Source: Bog-473 sp963755495 (GTDB lineage: Bacteria; Actinomycetota; Acidimicrobiia; Acidimicrobiales; RAAP-2). Taken from it: a DNA stretch of 64,000 nt. Shown piece after piece: positions 56,705 through 64,000 of this stretch. Where the stretch lies: NCBI GenBank assembly GCA_963755495.1, contig CAVWJS010000004.1, positions 248,001-312,000 on the forward strand. Reading direction: 5' to 3'. The notes under the pieces were generated by a model that was not told the DNA's origin, did not search any database, and worked only from the letters and a program-made list of their open reading frames with translations. A program made the translations under genes and the position numbers. Every line of letters starts with the position of its first letter. The first letter of the stretch is position 1.

Positions 56705-57241
56705 TCATTTCTCGAACGTCGCGCGGTGAAGTTCACGGAACAGGCTGGTCATTTGGGGGAGTTGGTAGTGCGCCTGGAGGCCACTTGGGTTGGGAAGCAA
56801 CCACAGCTTGGTCGGACCGAGTGTCTCGGGTTGCTCACCAACGACCGCGTGAGGGCGCCGAAAAGCCGTTCGGTAGGCCTGGAGACCGAGGAACGCAATG
56901 AAGCGCGGACCGAGTTCCCGCGCCTTTGCTTCGAGCAGGTTCGCGCCGACGCGGAATTCCTCATTGCTCAGTTCGCTGGCTGCGGCCGTCGTTCTTGCCG
57001 CCAGGTTGGTAATGCCGATGCCCAGGCCCGGCAGCACCGCTTGTTCGGATGGAAGAAGTATGTGATCGGTAAACCCTCCGGCATGGAGCAACCTCCAGAA
57101 TCGGTTCCCGGCTCGGGCAAAATGAAGTCCGAGCTCACCCGAGAGTCGACCGGGATTGATCCCGCAGAAGAGCACGTGTAGCCCGGGACCAACGAGGTCC
57201 GGTATTCCCGGCGTCGCACCGCCGGGCGAATCGACTCCCAT
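56705..57241 (-). CDS. mug: Mismatch-specific uracil-DNA glycosylase
   Basis: A 178-residue member of the MUG/TDG family that removes uracil or thymine opposite guanine. LHVLFCGINPGRLSG contains the GINPG active-site loop, FARAGNRFWRLLHAGG the DNA contact region, GITNLAARTTAAASEL follows and LLPNPSGL is the second conserved loop. ATG 57241 is the start, with the tandem 20-base repeats directly upstream. Convergent with metX, 3 bases apart. Its location between sulfur metabolism genes is probably chance. Confidence 0.9.
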   Translation of the reverse strand: MGVDSPGGATPGIPDLVGPGLHVLFCGINPGRLSGELGLHFARAGNRFWRLLHAGGFTDHILLPSEQAVLPGLGIGITNLAARTTAAASELSNEEFRVGANLLEAKARELGPRFIAFLGLQAYRTAFRRPHAVVGEQPETLGPTKLWLLPNPSGLQAHYQLPQMTSLFRELHRATFEK

Positions 57242-57242
57242 C

Positions 57243-57340
57243 TACCAGTCCTACCAGTCCTGCCGGTTCTACCAGTCCTGCCGGTCCTGTCAGTCCCTAG
57301 CCGGTCCTGTCAGTCCCTAGCCGGTCCTGTCAGTCCCTAG
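57243..57340. repeat. 20-base tandem repeats between mug and PPOX genes
   Basis: Three perfect copies of a 20-base unit CCGGTCCTGTCAGTCCCTAG lie at 57281-57300, 57301-57320 and 57321-57340. They are preceded at 57243-57280 by degenerate units built on CCAGTCCT. The last copy overlaps the stop of the PPOX gene. There are no spacers, so it is not a CRISPR array. Confidence 0.92.
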
Positions 57341-57822
57341 TGACTGGTTGGTGGCGAGGAGTCACGCAGCCGGGGCGGAAAGCCCCCTTTACTTAGGGGG
57401 CCCCATCGCTCGAGAGCTACTCGAATCAACACTTTGCCCTGGTCGGTCATCGCTTGGCGGTATTGATCCCAATCCGGATGCTCTCCGCTGATGGAACGAA
57501 AATAGGTCACCAGACCTTCCATGGCCTCTGGAAGATCGACCACAGTGGCCGTTCCGGATACCTGTACCCACTGGCCGCCAAAGTCATCGGAGAGAATGCA
57601 CAGTGCCGCCTGATCATGCAGTCGCAGGTTGTGGACCTTGGCTCGTTCCGGATAGCTCGCCACGAGTATCGTCCCGTCCGGGCCAAGGCCCATTGTGACC
57701 GGAGACATTTGAGGGCTTCCGTCCCCTCGCTGAGTACTGAGGATGGCGTGGTGGCGGGGGCGGATGAACTGTTCCAAACCGGAGCGGTCTATGGGCGTGT
57801 CGGATGAGAAAGCACGGGCCAT
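57337..57822 (-). CDS. PPOX-class F420-dependent oxidoreductase
   Basis: A 161-residue split-barrel protein: FIRPRHHAILSTQRGDGSPQMSPVTMGLG, TILVASYPERAKVHNLRLHDQAALCILSDDFGG, GTATVVDLPEAMEGLVTYFRSISG and GKVLIRVALERWGP. This agrees with the PPOX class F420-dependent group (TIGR03618-like). The physiological substrate is unknown. The TAG stop is in the last copy of the tandem 20-mer. The upstream cystathionine gene is on the same strand 56 bases away. Confidence 0.86.
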   Translation of the reverse strand: MARAFSSDTPIDRSGLEQFIRPRHHAILSTQRGDGSPQMSPVTMGLGPDGTILVASYPERAKVHNLRLHDQAALCILSDDFGGQWVQVSGTATVVDLPEAMEGLVTYFRSISGEHPDWDQYRQAMTDQGKVLIRVALERWGPLSKGGFPPRLRDSSPPTSH

Positions 57823-57878
57823 TTCGCGACCGTACCATCGGGTAGATCGGGCGAGTTCTCGAGTGAAAGCTGCCGGGT

Positions 57879-59042
57879 TCAGTCCGAGAAAGCGGTGTGG
57901 AGCGCCGATCGAACATCGGCAATCAGATCGTCGACATTCTCGAGGCCGACGGAAAGTCGGAGCAGTGCGGGGTCGACGGATAAAACCGAATCGGAAAGCG
58001 ACGCATGGGTCATGCGGTGGGGATGCTCAATGAGCGACTCGACCGCTCCGAGCGATTCGGCCAGGGTGAAGATCGATGTAGACGATGCCACCGTCAGCGC
58101 GCGAGCTTCGCCACCGCGCACCGTAAAGGAGACCATTCCACCGAAATCCCGCATTTGCTTCCTTGCAATGGCGTGACCACGATGGTCAGGTAGCCCGGGG
58201 TAGTAGACGTGCTCCACGTTCGGGTGGCCACAGAGAGCCTCAGCCACACGAGTGGCGTTCGCACAGTGTCGTTCCATCCTGACCGCCAGCGTCTTCACCC
58301 CGCGCAGCACAAGGAAGCAATCGAGCGGCCCCGGCACGGCACCGACCGTGTTCTGCAGGAAGGCAATCCTCTCGGCCAACTCCGGCTTGACGGTCGCCAC
58401 AAATCCTCCGACCACGTCGCTGTGCCCTCCCAGGTACTTGGTGGTGGAGTGCACGACAATGTCGGCCCCCAGGAGGACCGGTTGCTGAAGGTACGGGGTG
58501 GCGAACGTATTGTCGACGACCAGGAGGGCGCCACGAGCATGGGTCAGCTCAGCCAGCGCTGCAATGTCGGCGATGCGCAGGGTGGGATTCGAAGGTGATT
58601 CGACCCAGACCATGCGAGTGGTGGGCTGCCAGGCGGCCACAACGTCGGCCAGGTCCTCGATGGAGACGGGATCGAACTGCAGACCGGCGCGCGCGTGAAC
58701 CTGTGAGAGCAGGCGGTAGGTACCGCCGTACACGTCGTTCCCGATGAGCACGTGATCGCCCGGGCCAAGAAGCCGGAGCACGGCGTCGATGGCCGACATC
58801 CCGCTCGAAAACGCCCGCCCGAATGGGGCGGCTTCCAATGTGGCCAGGCAGGTCTCGAGAGCAAAACGCGTGGGATTCCCGGTTCGGCTGTATTCGAAGC
58901 CCTGGTGCTCACCCACGCTCGACTGGCGAAACGTCGATGCCTGATGGATAGGCGTGACAACGGCGCCGGTGGCCGAGTCGGGCGGCTGCCCGGCGTGGAT
59001 GGCGAGCGTCTCGAAACCGAACTGCGCCTCCTCTTGCGGCAC
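57879..59042 (-). CDS. Cystathionine gamma-lyase / gamma-synthase (PLP, Cys/Met metabolism)
   Basis: A 387-residue PLP enzyme: FETLAIHAGQPPDSATGAVVTPIHQASTF, FEYSRTGNPTRFALETCLATLE, VVDNTFATPYLQQP and the PLP lysine in HSTTKYLGGHSDVVGG (Lys202). GTG 59042 is the start and overlaps the cystathionine beta-synthase stop (TAGTG). With that upstream enzyme, gamma-lyase activity (cystathionine to cysteine) is the natural reading, completing reverse transsulfuration. Gamma-synthase activity cannot be excluded on sequence. The two genes form one operon. Confidence 0.9.
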   Translation of the reverse strand: MPQEEAQFGFETLAIHAGQPPDSATGAVVTPIHQASTFRQSSVGEHQGFEYSRTGNPTRFALETCLATLEAAPFGRAFSSGMSAIDAVLRLLGPGDHVLIGNDVYGGTYRLLSQVHARAGLQFDPVSIEDLADVVAAWQPTTRMVWVESPSNPTLRIADIAALAELTHARGALLVVDNTFATPYLQQPVLLGADIVVHSTTKYLGGHSDVVGGFVATVKPELAERIAFLQNTVGAVPGPLDCFLVLRGVKTLAVRMERHCANATRVAEALCGHPNVEHVYYPGLPDHRGHAIARKQMRDFGGMVSFTVRGGEARALTVASSTSIFTLAESLGAVESLIEHPHRMTHASLSDSVLSVDPALLRLSVGLENVDDLIADVRSALHTAFSD

Positions 59043-60703
59043 TAAGTCCGCTCCAGAAACGACAAGAGATCCGATCGGGTGACGATGCCCACCGGATGAC
59101 CGCCATCGAGCACGATCACCGCCGACGATTCCTGCAGGCGGTTGGCAACCTGATCGACCGTCTCGCCTTGGCCGACCGTTGCCAAGGGCGGCGCCATCAC
59201 CGACTCCACGGGCTGGTCGAAAACTTCAGGATGATGCAAGCTTCGTTCGAGTAGTAAGCGATCCGTCACTGATCCGACCACCTCGGCCAGCGCTAGCGGG
59301 GGCTCCGCTTTGACCACGGGCACCTGGGAGACACCGAACTCTTCGAGGATGGCGATGGCCACGCGCACCGTCTCGTCAGGGTGCACGTGCACCAGAGGAG
59401 GAAGCCGATCTCCTTTGCTGGCCAGGACCGACTCGACCGTGTCTCCCCGAGCACGCAAGAACCCGTGATCGGACATCCACCGATCGTCGTAAAGCTTCGA
59501 GAGGTATCCCCGGCCGGAGTCGGGGATGAGGACCACCACGACGTCGTCGGGTCCAAGAGCATGGCCAACCTCGAGGGCTGCCCATACCGCAGTTCCGGTT
59601 GAACCTCCGACGAGTATCCCTTCCTCACGCGTCACCCGACGCGCCGTGCGAAAGGAGTCCTGGTCCGAAACGGCGACAACCTGATCGACCACCGTGGGAT
59701 CGTATGTGGTGGGCCAGAAGTCCTCTCCGATCCCCTCTACGAGATAAGGCCGGCCACCTCCCCCCGAATAGATGGAACCTTCGGGATCCGCCGCAATTAC
59801 CTTGATGGCGGGATTTCGGGACTTGAGATAGCGACCAACGCCACTGATCGTTCCACCGGTGCCCACACCGGCCACGAAGTGGGTAACGCGCCCGGCTGTC
59901 TGTCGCCAGATCTCGGGCCCGGTTGAGCCCTCATGGGCGCTTGGGTTCTTCGGGTTGTGATACTGGTTCGGCTGGAAAGCACCTGGCGTGGATGCCGTGA
60001 TCCGGTTGGCGACCGAGTAATAGGAGTCGGGATGTTCCGGCGACACGGCGGTGGGGCAGATCACGACTTTGGCCCCGAAGGCGCGCAGGAGTTGACGCTT
60101 CTCCTCGGAGATCTTGTCAGGCATCGTGAAGATGCAGTGATAGCCGCGCTGTGCCGCCACCATCGCAAGTGCCACGCCGGTGTTGCCCGACGTGGGCTCC
60201 ACAATGGTGCTGCCTCGCTTGAGCAATCCTTCCGCCTCTGCTGCGTCAAGCATTGCGAGCGCCGGACGATCTTTCACACTTCCACCGGGATTGAGGTACT
60301 CGAGCTTTGCCAACAGGTGGCACTGGAGGTCCCGGCCGACCCTATCGAGGCGAACGAGCGGCGTATCACCGATAAGTTCGAGCACGCTGTCATGCACGTC
60401 CATAGGTGGACCGGGATCGGAGACAGGGAACACTTCGACACCTTCGGGTGCGTCGATGGAACCATCGGCGAACAGCACGGTCGGTAGGCCCGCCCGCCGC
60501 AGCTCTCCCGCGATCTCGACGGTCAGAGTCGGATCGCCGGTCAACCCGACGAGCCTGGGGATGCTCCCGCGCAGCTCGGCGATCAGGGAGGGCGAGGAGT
60601 GCCCGGCCGGAATCGGCACCACCCGGCCAGACCGGGCGGCCAGGATGTGCGGAGCCGGACCTGAGCCGACCACCAGCAGCACGTCCACATATGGCGGTGG
60701 CAT
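59042..60703 (-). CDS. cbs: Cystathionine beta-synthase with a 100-residue N-terminal extension
   Basis: A PLP enzyme condensing homocysteine and serine to cystathionine. The core begins DSVLELIGDTPLVRLDRV (about residue 105), with PLP Lys144 in LNPGGSVKDRPAL, EPTSGNTGVALAM, VGTGGTISGVGRYL and GGSTGTAVWAAL. The C-terminus has two CBS domains (PLVHVHPDETVRVAIAILEEFGVSQVPVV; PLATVGQGETVDQVANRLQESSAVIVLDGG). The first 100 residues (VDVLLVVGSGPAPHILAARSG, LVGLTGDPTLTVEIAGELRR, VLFADGS) are outside the usual family. ATG 60703 has TAGGAAC upstream, while the conventional start ATG 60403 has no ribosome site, so I favour the long form. It is 553 residues. Confidence 0.88.
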   Translation of the reverse strand: MPPPYVDVLLVVGSGPAPHILAARSGRVVPIPAGHSSPSLIAELRGSIPRLVGLTGDPTLTVEIAGELRRAGLPTVLFADGSIDAPEGVEVFPVSDPGPPMDVHDSVLELIGDTPLVRLDRVGRDLQCHLLAKLEYLNPGGSVKDRPALAMLDAAEAEGLLKRGSTIVEPTSGNTGVALAMVAAQRGYHCIFTMPDKISEEKRQLLRAFGAKVVICPTAVSPEHPDSYYSVANRITASTPGAFQPNQYHNPKNPSAHEGSTGPEIWRQTAGRVTHFVAGVGTGGTISGVGRYLKSRNPAIKVIAADPEGSIYSGGGGRPYLVEGIGEDFWPTTYDPTVVDQVVAVSDQDSFRTARRVTREEGILVGGSTGTAVWAALEVGHALGPDDVVVVLIPDSGRGYLSKLYDDRWMSDHGFLRARGDTVESVLASKGDRLPPLVHVHPDETVRVAIAILEEFGVSQVPVVKAEPPLALAEVVGSVTDRLLLERSLHHPEVFDQPVESVMAPPLATVGQGETVDQVANRLQESSAVIVLDGGHPVGIVTRSDLLSFLERT

Positions 60704-61080
60704 GTTCCTAGAGGTCCAGCCGTCGGCCTGCAAGTGGGACATCTCTCGATGGATCGTTGTCCGACGTTCGTCCGTCTCGAGCCCGTTCCGTAGCCACAGC
60801 CACGATGTTAGTGAACCCCATCCGTTTGTCGTCCGAGAGAATCTACGACGCCAAGGAGGTAGAGAAGGAGGCCGCCCGTATCCTGGGCAAGCAGGCGGAC
60901 GAGATGCTTCATGGTCCGAGAAGGGCGTGAGGCCCTCCGTGGTCCAAGGATCATCGGGTGGCGCTCGCCGCAACGATCGTCGCGACCTGAGCAGCCCTCT
61001 TGACCGCAATCCACCACACGATCGCGACTGAAGCCATAACGAGAAATGTCGTAGTAAGTGCCCGATCGTGTCCCCGGGAC
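60704..61080. other. Intergenic region between cbs and paaX
   Basis: Both flanking genes read leftwards; this 377-base gap should hold the cbs promoter. It contains one possible small plus-strand gene (60805-60930) and no clear terminator. A GC-rich stretch near 60930-61010 gives overlapping minus-strand frames that look non-coding. Confidence 0.4.
60805..60930 (+). CDS. Possible 41-residue small protein
   Basis: A short frame beginning MLVNPIRLSSERIYDAKE and continuing as an amphipathic helix (EVEKEAARILGKQADEML). The composition is protein-like and the codons are GC-rich in third position, but no ribosome site is evident and length is minimal. It lies in the gap upstream of cbs on the opposite strand. 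No family is recognised. Confidence 0.25.
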   Translation: MLVNPIRLSSERIYDAKEVEKEAARILGKQADEMLHGPRRA

Positions 61081-61899
61081 TTAGGTTTCCTGACTATTGA
61101 TGCGGTTCCACTCGGTCGTGGCCGCTGGCTCCCAGTAGGCGTGCTGTTCCAGGAACAGTGCTGCGGCGGACGTTCCTTGCCAATTCTCGGGAAGCAGCTC
61201 TCGTGGTAGTTCTGGGTCCACGGCGACCAGGCGTGTCCACGCCGAATACAGCTTTATCAGTCGGACCAGCGGGTCCAGCGGAAGGGGAGAAGAAAACTCG
61301 ACGAGAAAATTCTCGTAGTCTGCTTCCAACGATTCGATATCCCACGCTTGGCTCACCATCGCCTCTAACGGCGCGGCGCCGACGTGCTCACCCACGAAGA
61401 GCTGTGCCCGGTCGGTCATCGCCGCTAAGCGCAGGATCCTTTCCACTTCGGCCTGCCTCGATGCATGGGTCCCGATCCATACGCCCGGAGCCGGGCTGCC
61501 GAGGCCGCTCCAGGCCAGTCGGGAGCGAAGTAAGTGACGGGCGGCCCGGTCGCGTTCGGGTACCGAGGCCAGCAACAGCAGCCACCGTCTGTCCCAATCG
61601 GCGGTGCAACCCTTGAATGCGAAGGCCCTCTTTTTGGCCCCCCCGAGGCGACGTGTCGCTTCCTCGGTCAGTCGCCAATGGGTATGCCGGCCAATCCGCT
61701 CCGAAGACAGAAAGCCACTATTGCGGGCGCGTGAGAGTGACTGGCGAGCGGTGGCCGGTTCGACCCCGAAGCGAGACAGAACCTCCACAAAGGTTGTCAT
61801 CCGTGCCGAGGCGCCCGAAGGCAACAGAAAGAGCCCAGCTGCCACGAGGAGCAGGCGTCTGCTGGTGTCGAAGCGGTACTCGACGTCTTCTACAGTCAT
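61081..61899 (-). CDS. PaaX-family transcriptional regulator
   Basis: A 272-residue protein: an N-terminal winged helix (VEVLSRFGVEPATARQSLSRARNSGFLSSERIGRHTHWRLTEE), then the PaaX central domain (KGCTADWDRRWLLLLASVPERDRAARHLLRSRLAWSGLGSPAPGVWIGTHAS) and C-terminal domain (LPLDPLVRLIKLYSAWTRL). PaaX represses phenylacetate catabolism through phenylacetyl-CoA in E. coli. Here no paa genes are close, so the ligand may be another acyl-CoA. ATG 61899 has AGGAGG about 14 bases upstream, a wide spacing. The protein reads away from the SDR across a shared promoter region. Confidence 0.88.
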   Translation of the reverse strand: MTVEDVEYRFDTSRRLLLVAAGLFLLPSGASARMTTFVEVLSRFGVEPATARQSLSRARNSGFLSSERIGRHTHWRLTEEATRRLGGAKKRAFAFKGCTADWDRRWLLLLASVPERDRAARHLLRSRLAWSGLGSPAPGVWIGTHASRQAEVERILRLAAMTDRAQLFVGEHVGAAPLEAMVSQAWDIESLEADYENFLVEFSSPLPLDPLVRLIKLYSAWTRLVAVDPELPRELLPENWQGTSAAALFLEQHAYWEPAATTEWNRINSQET

Positions 61900-61934
61900 T
61901 TGACGTATCGTAACCCTCCTGTATGATCACGTCA
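61900..61934 (+). promoter_or_regulatory. Sigma-70 promoter overlapping a candidate PaaX operator
   Basis: TTGACG (61900-61905) and TATGAT (61922-61927) are separated by 16 bases, pointing at the SDR gene. TGACGT (61901-61906) and ACGTCA (61929-61934) form an inverted repeat flanking the promoter. A regulator bound there would block transcription. The downstream SDR start is 120 bases away, leaving a long leader. Confidence 0.55.
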
Positions 61935-62053
61935 GATTCTCGAATGGGGGTGGAACGAAAGTTGGATTCGGATTCGACGCAAATTCCGCCCGCCCCCGTT
62001 CGGTTCTCTGACACGGCCGAGTCGTATCTCTCTCACTAAAGGACTAATTGATC

Positions 62054-62902
62054 ATGCCCACTGCGTTTGTCACGGGAGCCAGCCGAGGGATCGGTAAGGC
62101 CATTGCCGTCCACCTGGCCCGCGCTGGTTTCGATATCGCCTTGACGGCTCGGACCGTCCAGGACGGGGAGGAACGGGAGCACTCGTCCACCCTCAAGAAG
62201 TCGGACACGAGTTCTCTGCCCGGCTCGCTCTCCTCGACGGCTGAACTCGTCAAGGAAGCCGGGGTGCGGTCGCTCGTGGTGCAAGCAGACCTGACCGATC
62301 GAGCTTCGATCATCGCCGCCGCCGACCGCGTGCTGGCTGAGTGGGGTCCCGTCGATGTACTGGTCAACAACGGCCGCTATATCGGGCCTGGCCACATGGA
62401 TCGGTTCGAGGACACTCCGCTCGAACTCCTTGACCGCCACCTGGAGGCCAACGTGATGGCACCGTTGGCGCTGGCCAAGGAGTTTCTACCCGGGATGTTG
62501 GAGCGCGGTTCGGGGACCATTGTCAACATCACTTCGGGGGCGGGCTACCACGACCCCGGTGCGCCAGCAGGCGAGGGGGGTTGGGGTCTTGGTTATGGGA
62601 TCAGCAAGGGCGCCATGCATCGCATCGCCGGTATCTTCGATCTTGAGCTGAAGTCCAAGGGCATAAGGGCCTTCAACGTCCAGCCGGGATTCATCGCGAC
62701 AGAGCGCATGGCTCAAGACATGGGCAGCTTCGCGTTCGACGCCTCGACCGGCGCGCCTCCCGACGTGGTCGGGGCCGTTGTCGCCTGGATCGTCACCAAC
62801 CCATCTGAGGCAGAGGGCCGCGTCGAGACTGATGGACGGAACTTCGAGGCCCAGGACGTGTGCCGGGAATTCAATCTGTTGCCGGGTTGGCCGGCAACCT
62901 AG
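62054..62902 (+). CDS. Short-chain dehydrogenase/reductase
   Basis: A 282-residue SDR. Cofactor motif TGASRGIG (residues 7-14), VDVLVNNGRYIG (101-111), where the usual NNAG is NNGR, and the catalytic Ser161 with Tyr181 and Lys185 in YGISKGAMHR. An insertion of about 20 residues (TVQDGEEREHSSTLKKSDT) follows the first strand, as in some steroid or fatty-acyl SDRs. It uses NAD(P) for an alcohol/ketone of unknown identity. ATG 62054 has AAGGA upstream. A promoter and palindrome lie 120 bases upstream, shared with paaX, suggesting that PaaX regulates it. Confidence 0.88.
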   Translation: MPTAFVTGASRGIGKAIAVHLARAGFDIALTARTVQDGEEREHSSTLKKSDTSSLPGSLSSTAELVKEAGVRSLVVQADLTDRASIIAAADRVLAEWGPVDVLVNNGRYIGPGHMDRFEDTPLELLDRHLEANVMAPLALAKEFLPGMLERGSGTIVNITSGAGYHDPGAPAGEGGWGLGYGISKGAMHRIAGIFDLELKSKGIRAFNVQPGFIATERMAQDMGSFAFDASTGAPPDVVGAVVAWIVTNPSEAEGRVETDGRNFEAQDVCREFNLLPGWPAT

Positions 62903-62979
62903 CGGCCGCTGCGGGTTCCACTCATACGGCCCTCCGCCGACGAGGTGGGACTGGCGTAAGCGTCGAAGCGCCGACCACG

Positions 62980-64000
62980 TCAGCTCGTGGCTGTACCCGT
63001 GGTATCTCGACCGGAGCGCAGCACCGTGCCTGGTCGAGCTCCCGTGGGCTCGCCCTCGCGTAGGGTCTCGATGCCGTTGACCAGAACGCGGACGACACCG
63101 ATGGGCTCGGCCGTCAAGCGGTAGGCACCACCAGGAAGGTCGTAGGTGCGGTGAGTCGGACCGCTGCCGACGCGTTCGGGATCGAGAACCGTCAGATCAG
63201 CAAACCACCCCGGCGCTACCCGCCCACGGTCGCGCAGACCGAAGAGACGAGCGGGCACATCGGTCATCAGACGAACTGCCCGCTCGACTGCAATGGAGCG
63301 ACTGCCACGGAGAACGTCTGCGAGGAATTTTGTTGGATAGGCTGAACCCAATAGGTGATCGAGGTGGGCCCCGGCATCGGAGCCGCCTAGCAGGATATCC
63401 GGGCTCTCCCACATCCGCGCCTGGTATCCATTGTCCTCGACCACGTCACTCGGACGAACCGGCCAGAAGTCCAGATTGAAGTCCTCGGCGGCGGAAGCAT
63501 TGACCACGCACGCGAATTCGTCAAGACCCTGCTCTGCTGCGACCTCGGCCACGAGGCGCCCCTCCAGACCTTCGTTTTCGAGCGCGCTCGTATGGCCGAA
63601 TCGGTACGTGCCCATCCGCGCCGCCGAACCCCCGACTCCGGCGTCAGGGTGTTGCGCCGACTCGAGAAGCCGCGCCCGGACTTCGGGGTCCGCCAATTCC
63701 CTCTTCTTGTCCGGAAGTGCCAACTGCAGCACATCGGTCCAGCCGGGCGCCATCCACCAGACGCAATAAGAGCCCAGAGTGTGGCAACTGTCGCTTGAAA
63801 CCGGCATCGAGAGCGCAACGACCCGGCCGCCCAGCTCTCTTGCCCGGGTAGCGGGCCGTAGCTGTTGTTCGACATACTCGGCCCTGCCGGCCGAGATGGG
63901 GAGGAGATTCCAGTTTAGGGGGCGACGGGCGTGGGCGCTCAGCTGCGCAATGAACTCAGCGCTCTCATCGTCGAACCCGCGAATACACCCGTCGGTGATT
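62980..64000 (-). CDS. Amidohydrolase/D-aminoacylase-like protein, 5' end beyond window
   Basis: At least 340 residues of an amidohydrolase-superfamily protein continue to the window edge, so the start is missing. GGSDAGAHLDHLLGSAYPTKFLADVLRG contains the conserved metal-ligand Asp, LMTDVPARLFGLRDRGRVAPGWFADLTVLDPERVG is the usual C-terminal beta-sandwich return, and the N-terminal visible part has NWNLLPISAGR. This matches N-acyl-D-amino-acid deacylases/D-aminoacylases. It is convergent with the SDR. A catabolic role with the SDR and PaaX is possible but speculative. Confidence 0.85.
   Translation of the reverse strand, partial: ITDGCIRGFDDESAEFIAQLSAHARRPLNWNLLPISAGRAEYVEQQLRPATRARELGGRVVALSMPVSSDSCHTLGSYCVWWMAPGWTDVLQLALPDKKRELADPEVRARLLESAQHPDAGVGGSAARMGTYRFGHTSALENEGLEGRLVAEVAAEQGLDEFACVVNASAAEDFNLDFWPVRPSDVVEDNGYQARMWESPDILLGGSDAGAHLDHLLGSAYPTKFLADVLRGSRSIAVERAVRLMTDVPARLFGLRDRGRVAPGWFADLTVLDPERVGSGPTHRTYDLPGGAYRLTAEPIGVVRVLVNGIETLREGEPTGARPGTVLRSGRDTTGTATS

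Noticed and set aside
57243..57340. CRISPR-like repeats
   Set aside because: Units are directly adjacent without spacers and no cas genes are present.

Overview
The window is high-GC, gene-dense DNA with short or overlapping gene junctions and frequent GTG starts. It looks like an actinobacterial chromosome. Several traits point to Actinomycetota: coenzyme F420 biosynthesis plus three F420-type oxidoreductases, a BTAD regulator, DUF5719, a DUF4349/ECF pair, a BsaP-like partner beside biotin synthase, an HU protein with a Lys/Ala tail and a DUF222-HNH gene. The secreted repeat with FGDA/FYGS motifs and the GWW...WYPPE protein suggest Acidimicrobiia; that class assignment is inference. No tRNA, rRNA, CRISPR array, prophage or insertion sequence was seen.

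Layout. (1) 1-10 kb: end of a BTAD-type regulator, a membrane-anchored Thr-rich protein, a GDP-mannose pyrophosphorylase-like enzyme, a sugar epimerase, the divergent F420 genes cofD and cofE, three consecutive GT4 glycosyltransferases and an Rmd-like reductase. (2) 10-26 kb: a small uncharacterised protein, a giant GT2-membrane protein, DUF5719, a minus-strand block (FtsH, ECF sigma factor, DUF4349 protein), a CPBP protease, a large polytopic membrane protein, then phosphomannomutase, a Trm112-like protein and a SIS-type sugar isomerase reading into a chorismate-lyase-like domain. From memory, much of regions 1-2 parallels the manB/manC-fbiA/fbiB neighbourhood of mycobacteria, so it probably supplies GDP-mannose and deoxyhexoses for cell-surface glycans. 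(3) 26-36 kb: thiolase, acyl-CoA synthetase, aldo/keto reductase, an NlpC/P60 hydrolase with a repeat domain, and other accessory genes. (4) 36-47 kb: an archaeal-type riboflavin synthase, DUF222-HNH, bioB with bsaP, acyl-CoA dehydrogenase, LLM oxidoreductase-PPK2-DNA methylase, a methyltransferase, an AIM24 protein and a secreted Yx(FWY)xxD-like protein. (5) 47-53 kb: a Tat-exported FAD oxidase, a Ddn-like F420 enzyme, and an unusual run of three overlapping genes carrying six related YbjQ-like domains. (6) 53-64 kb: HU, a sulfur amino acid block (metY-metX; cystathionine beta-synthase-cystathionine gamma-lyase), mug, a PPOX F420 enzyme, PaaX facing an SDR across a shared promoter region, and an amidohydrolase cut by the window end.

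The sequence carries many single-base frameshifts, clustered at about 1-9, 14-16, 18.7-25, 37-38.5 and 47-52 kb, while other stretches are clean. They hit housekeeping genes such as ftsH and phosphomannomutase, so most are probably sequencing or assembly indels rather than decay. For those genes I give the reconstructed span, not one open frame.
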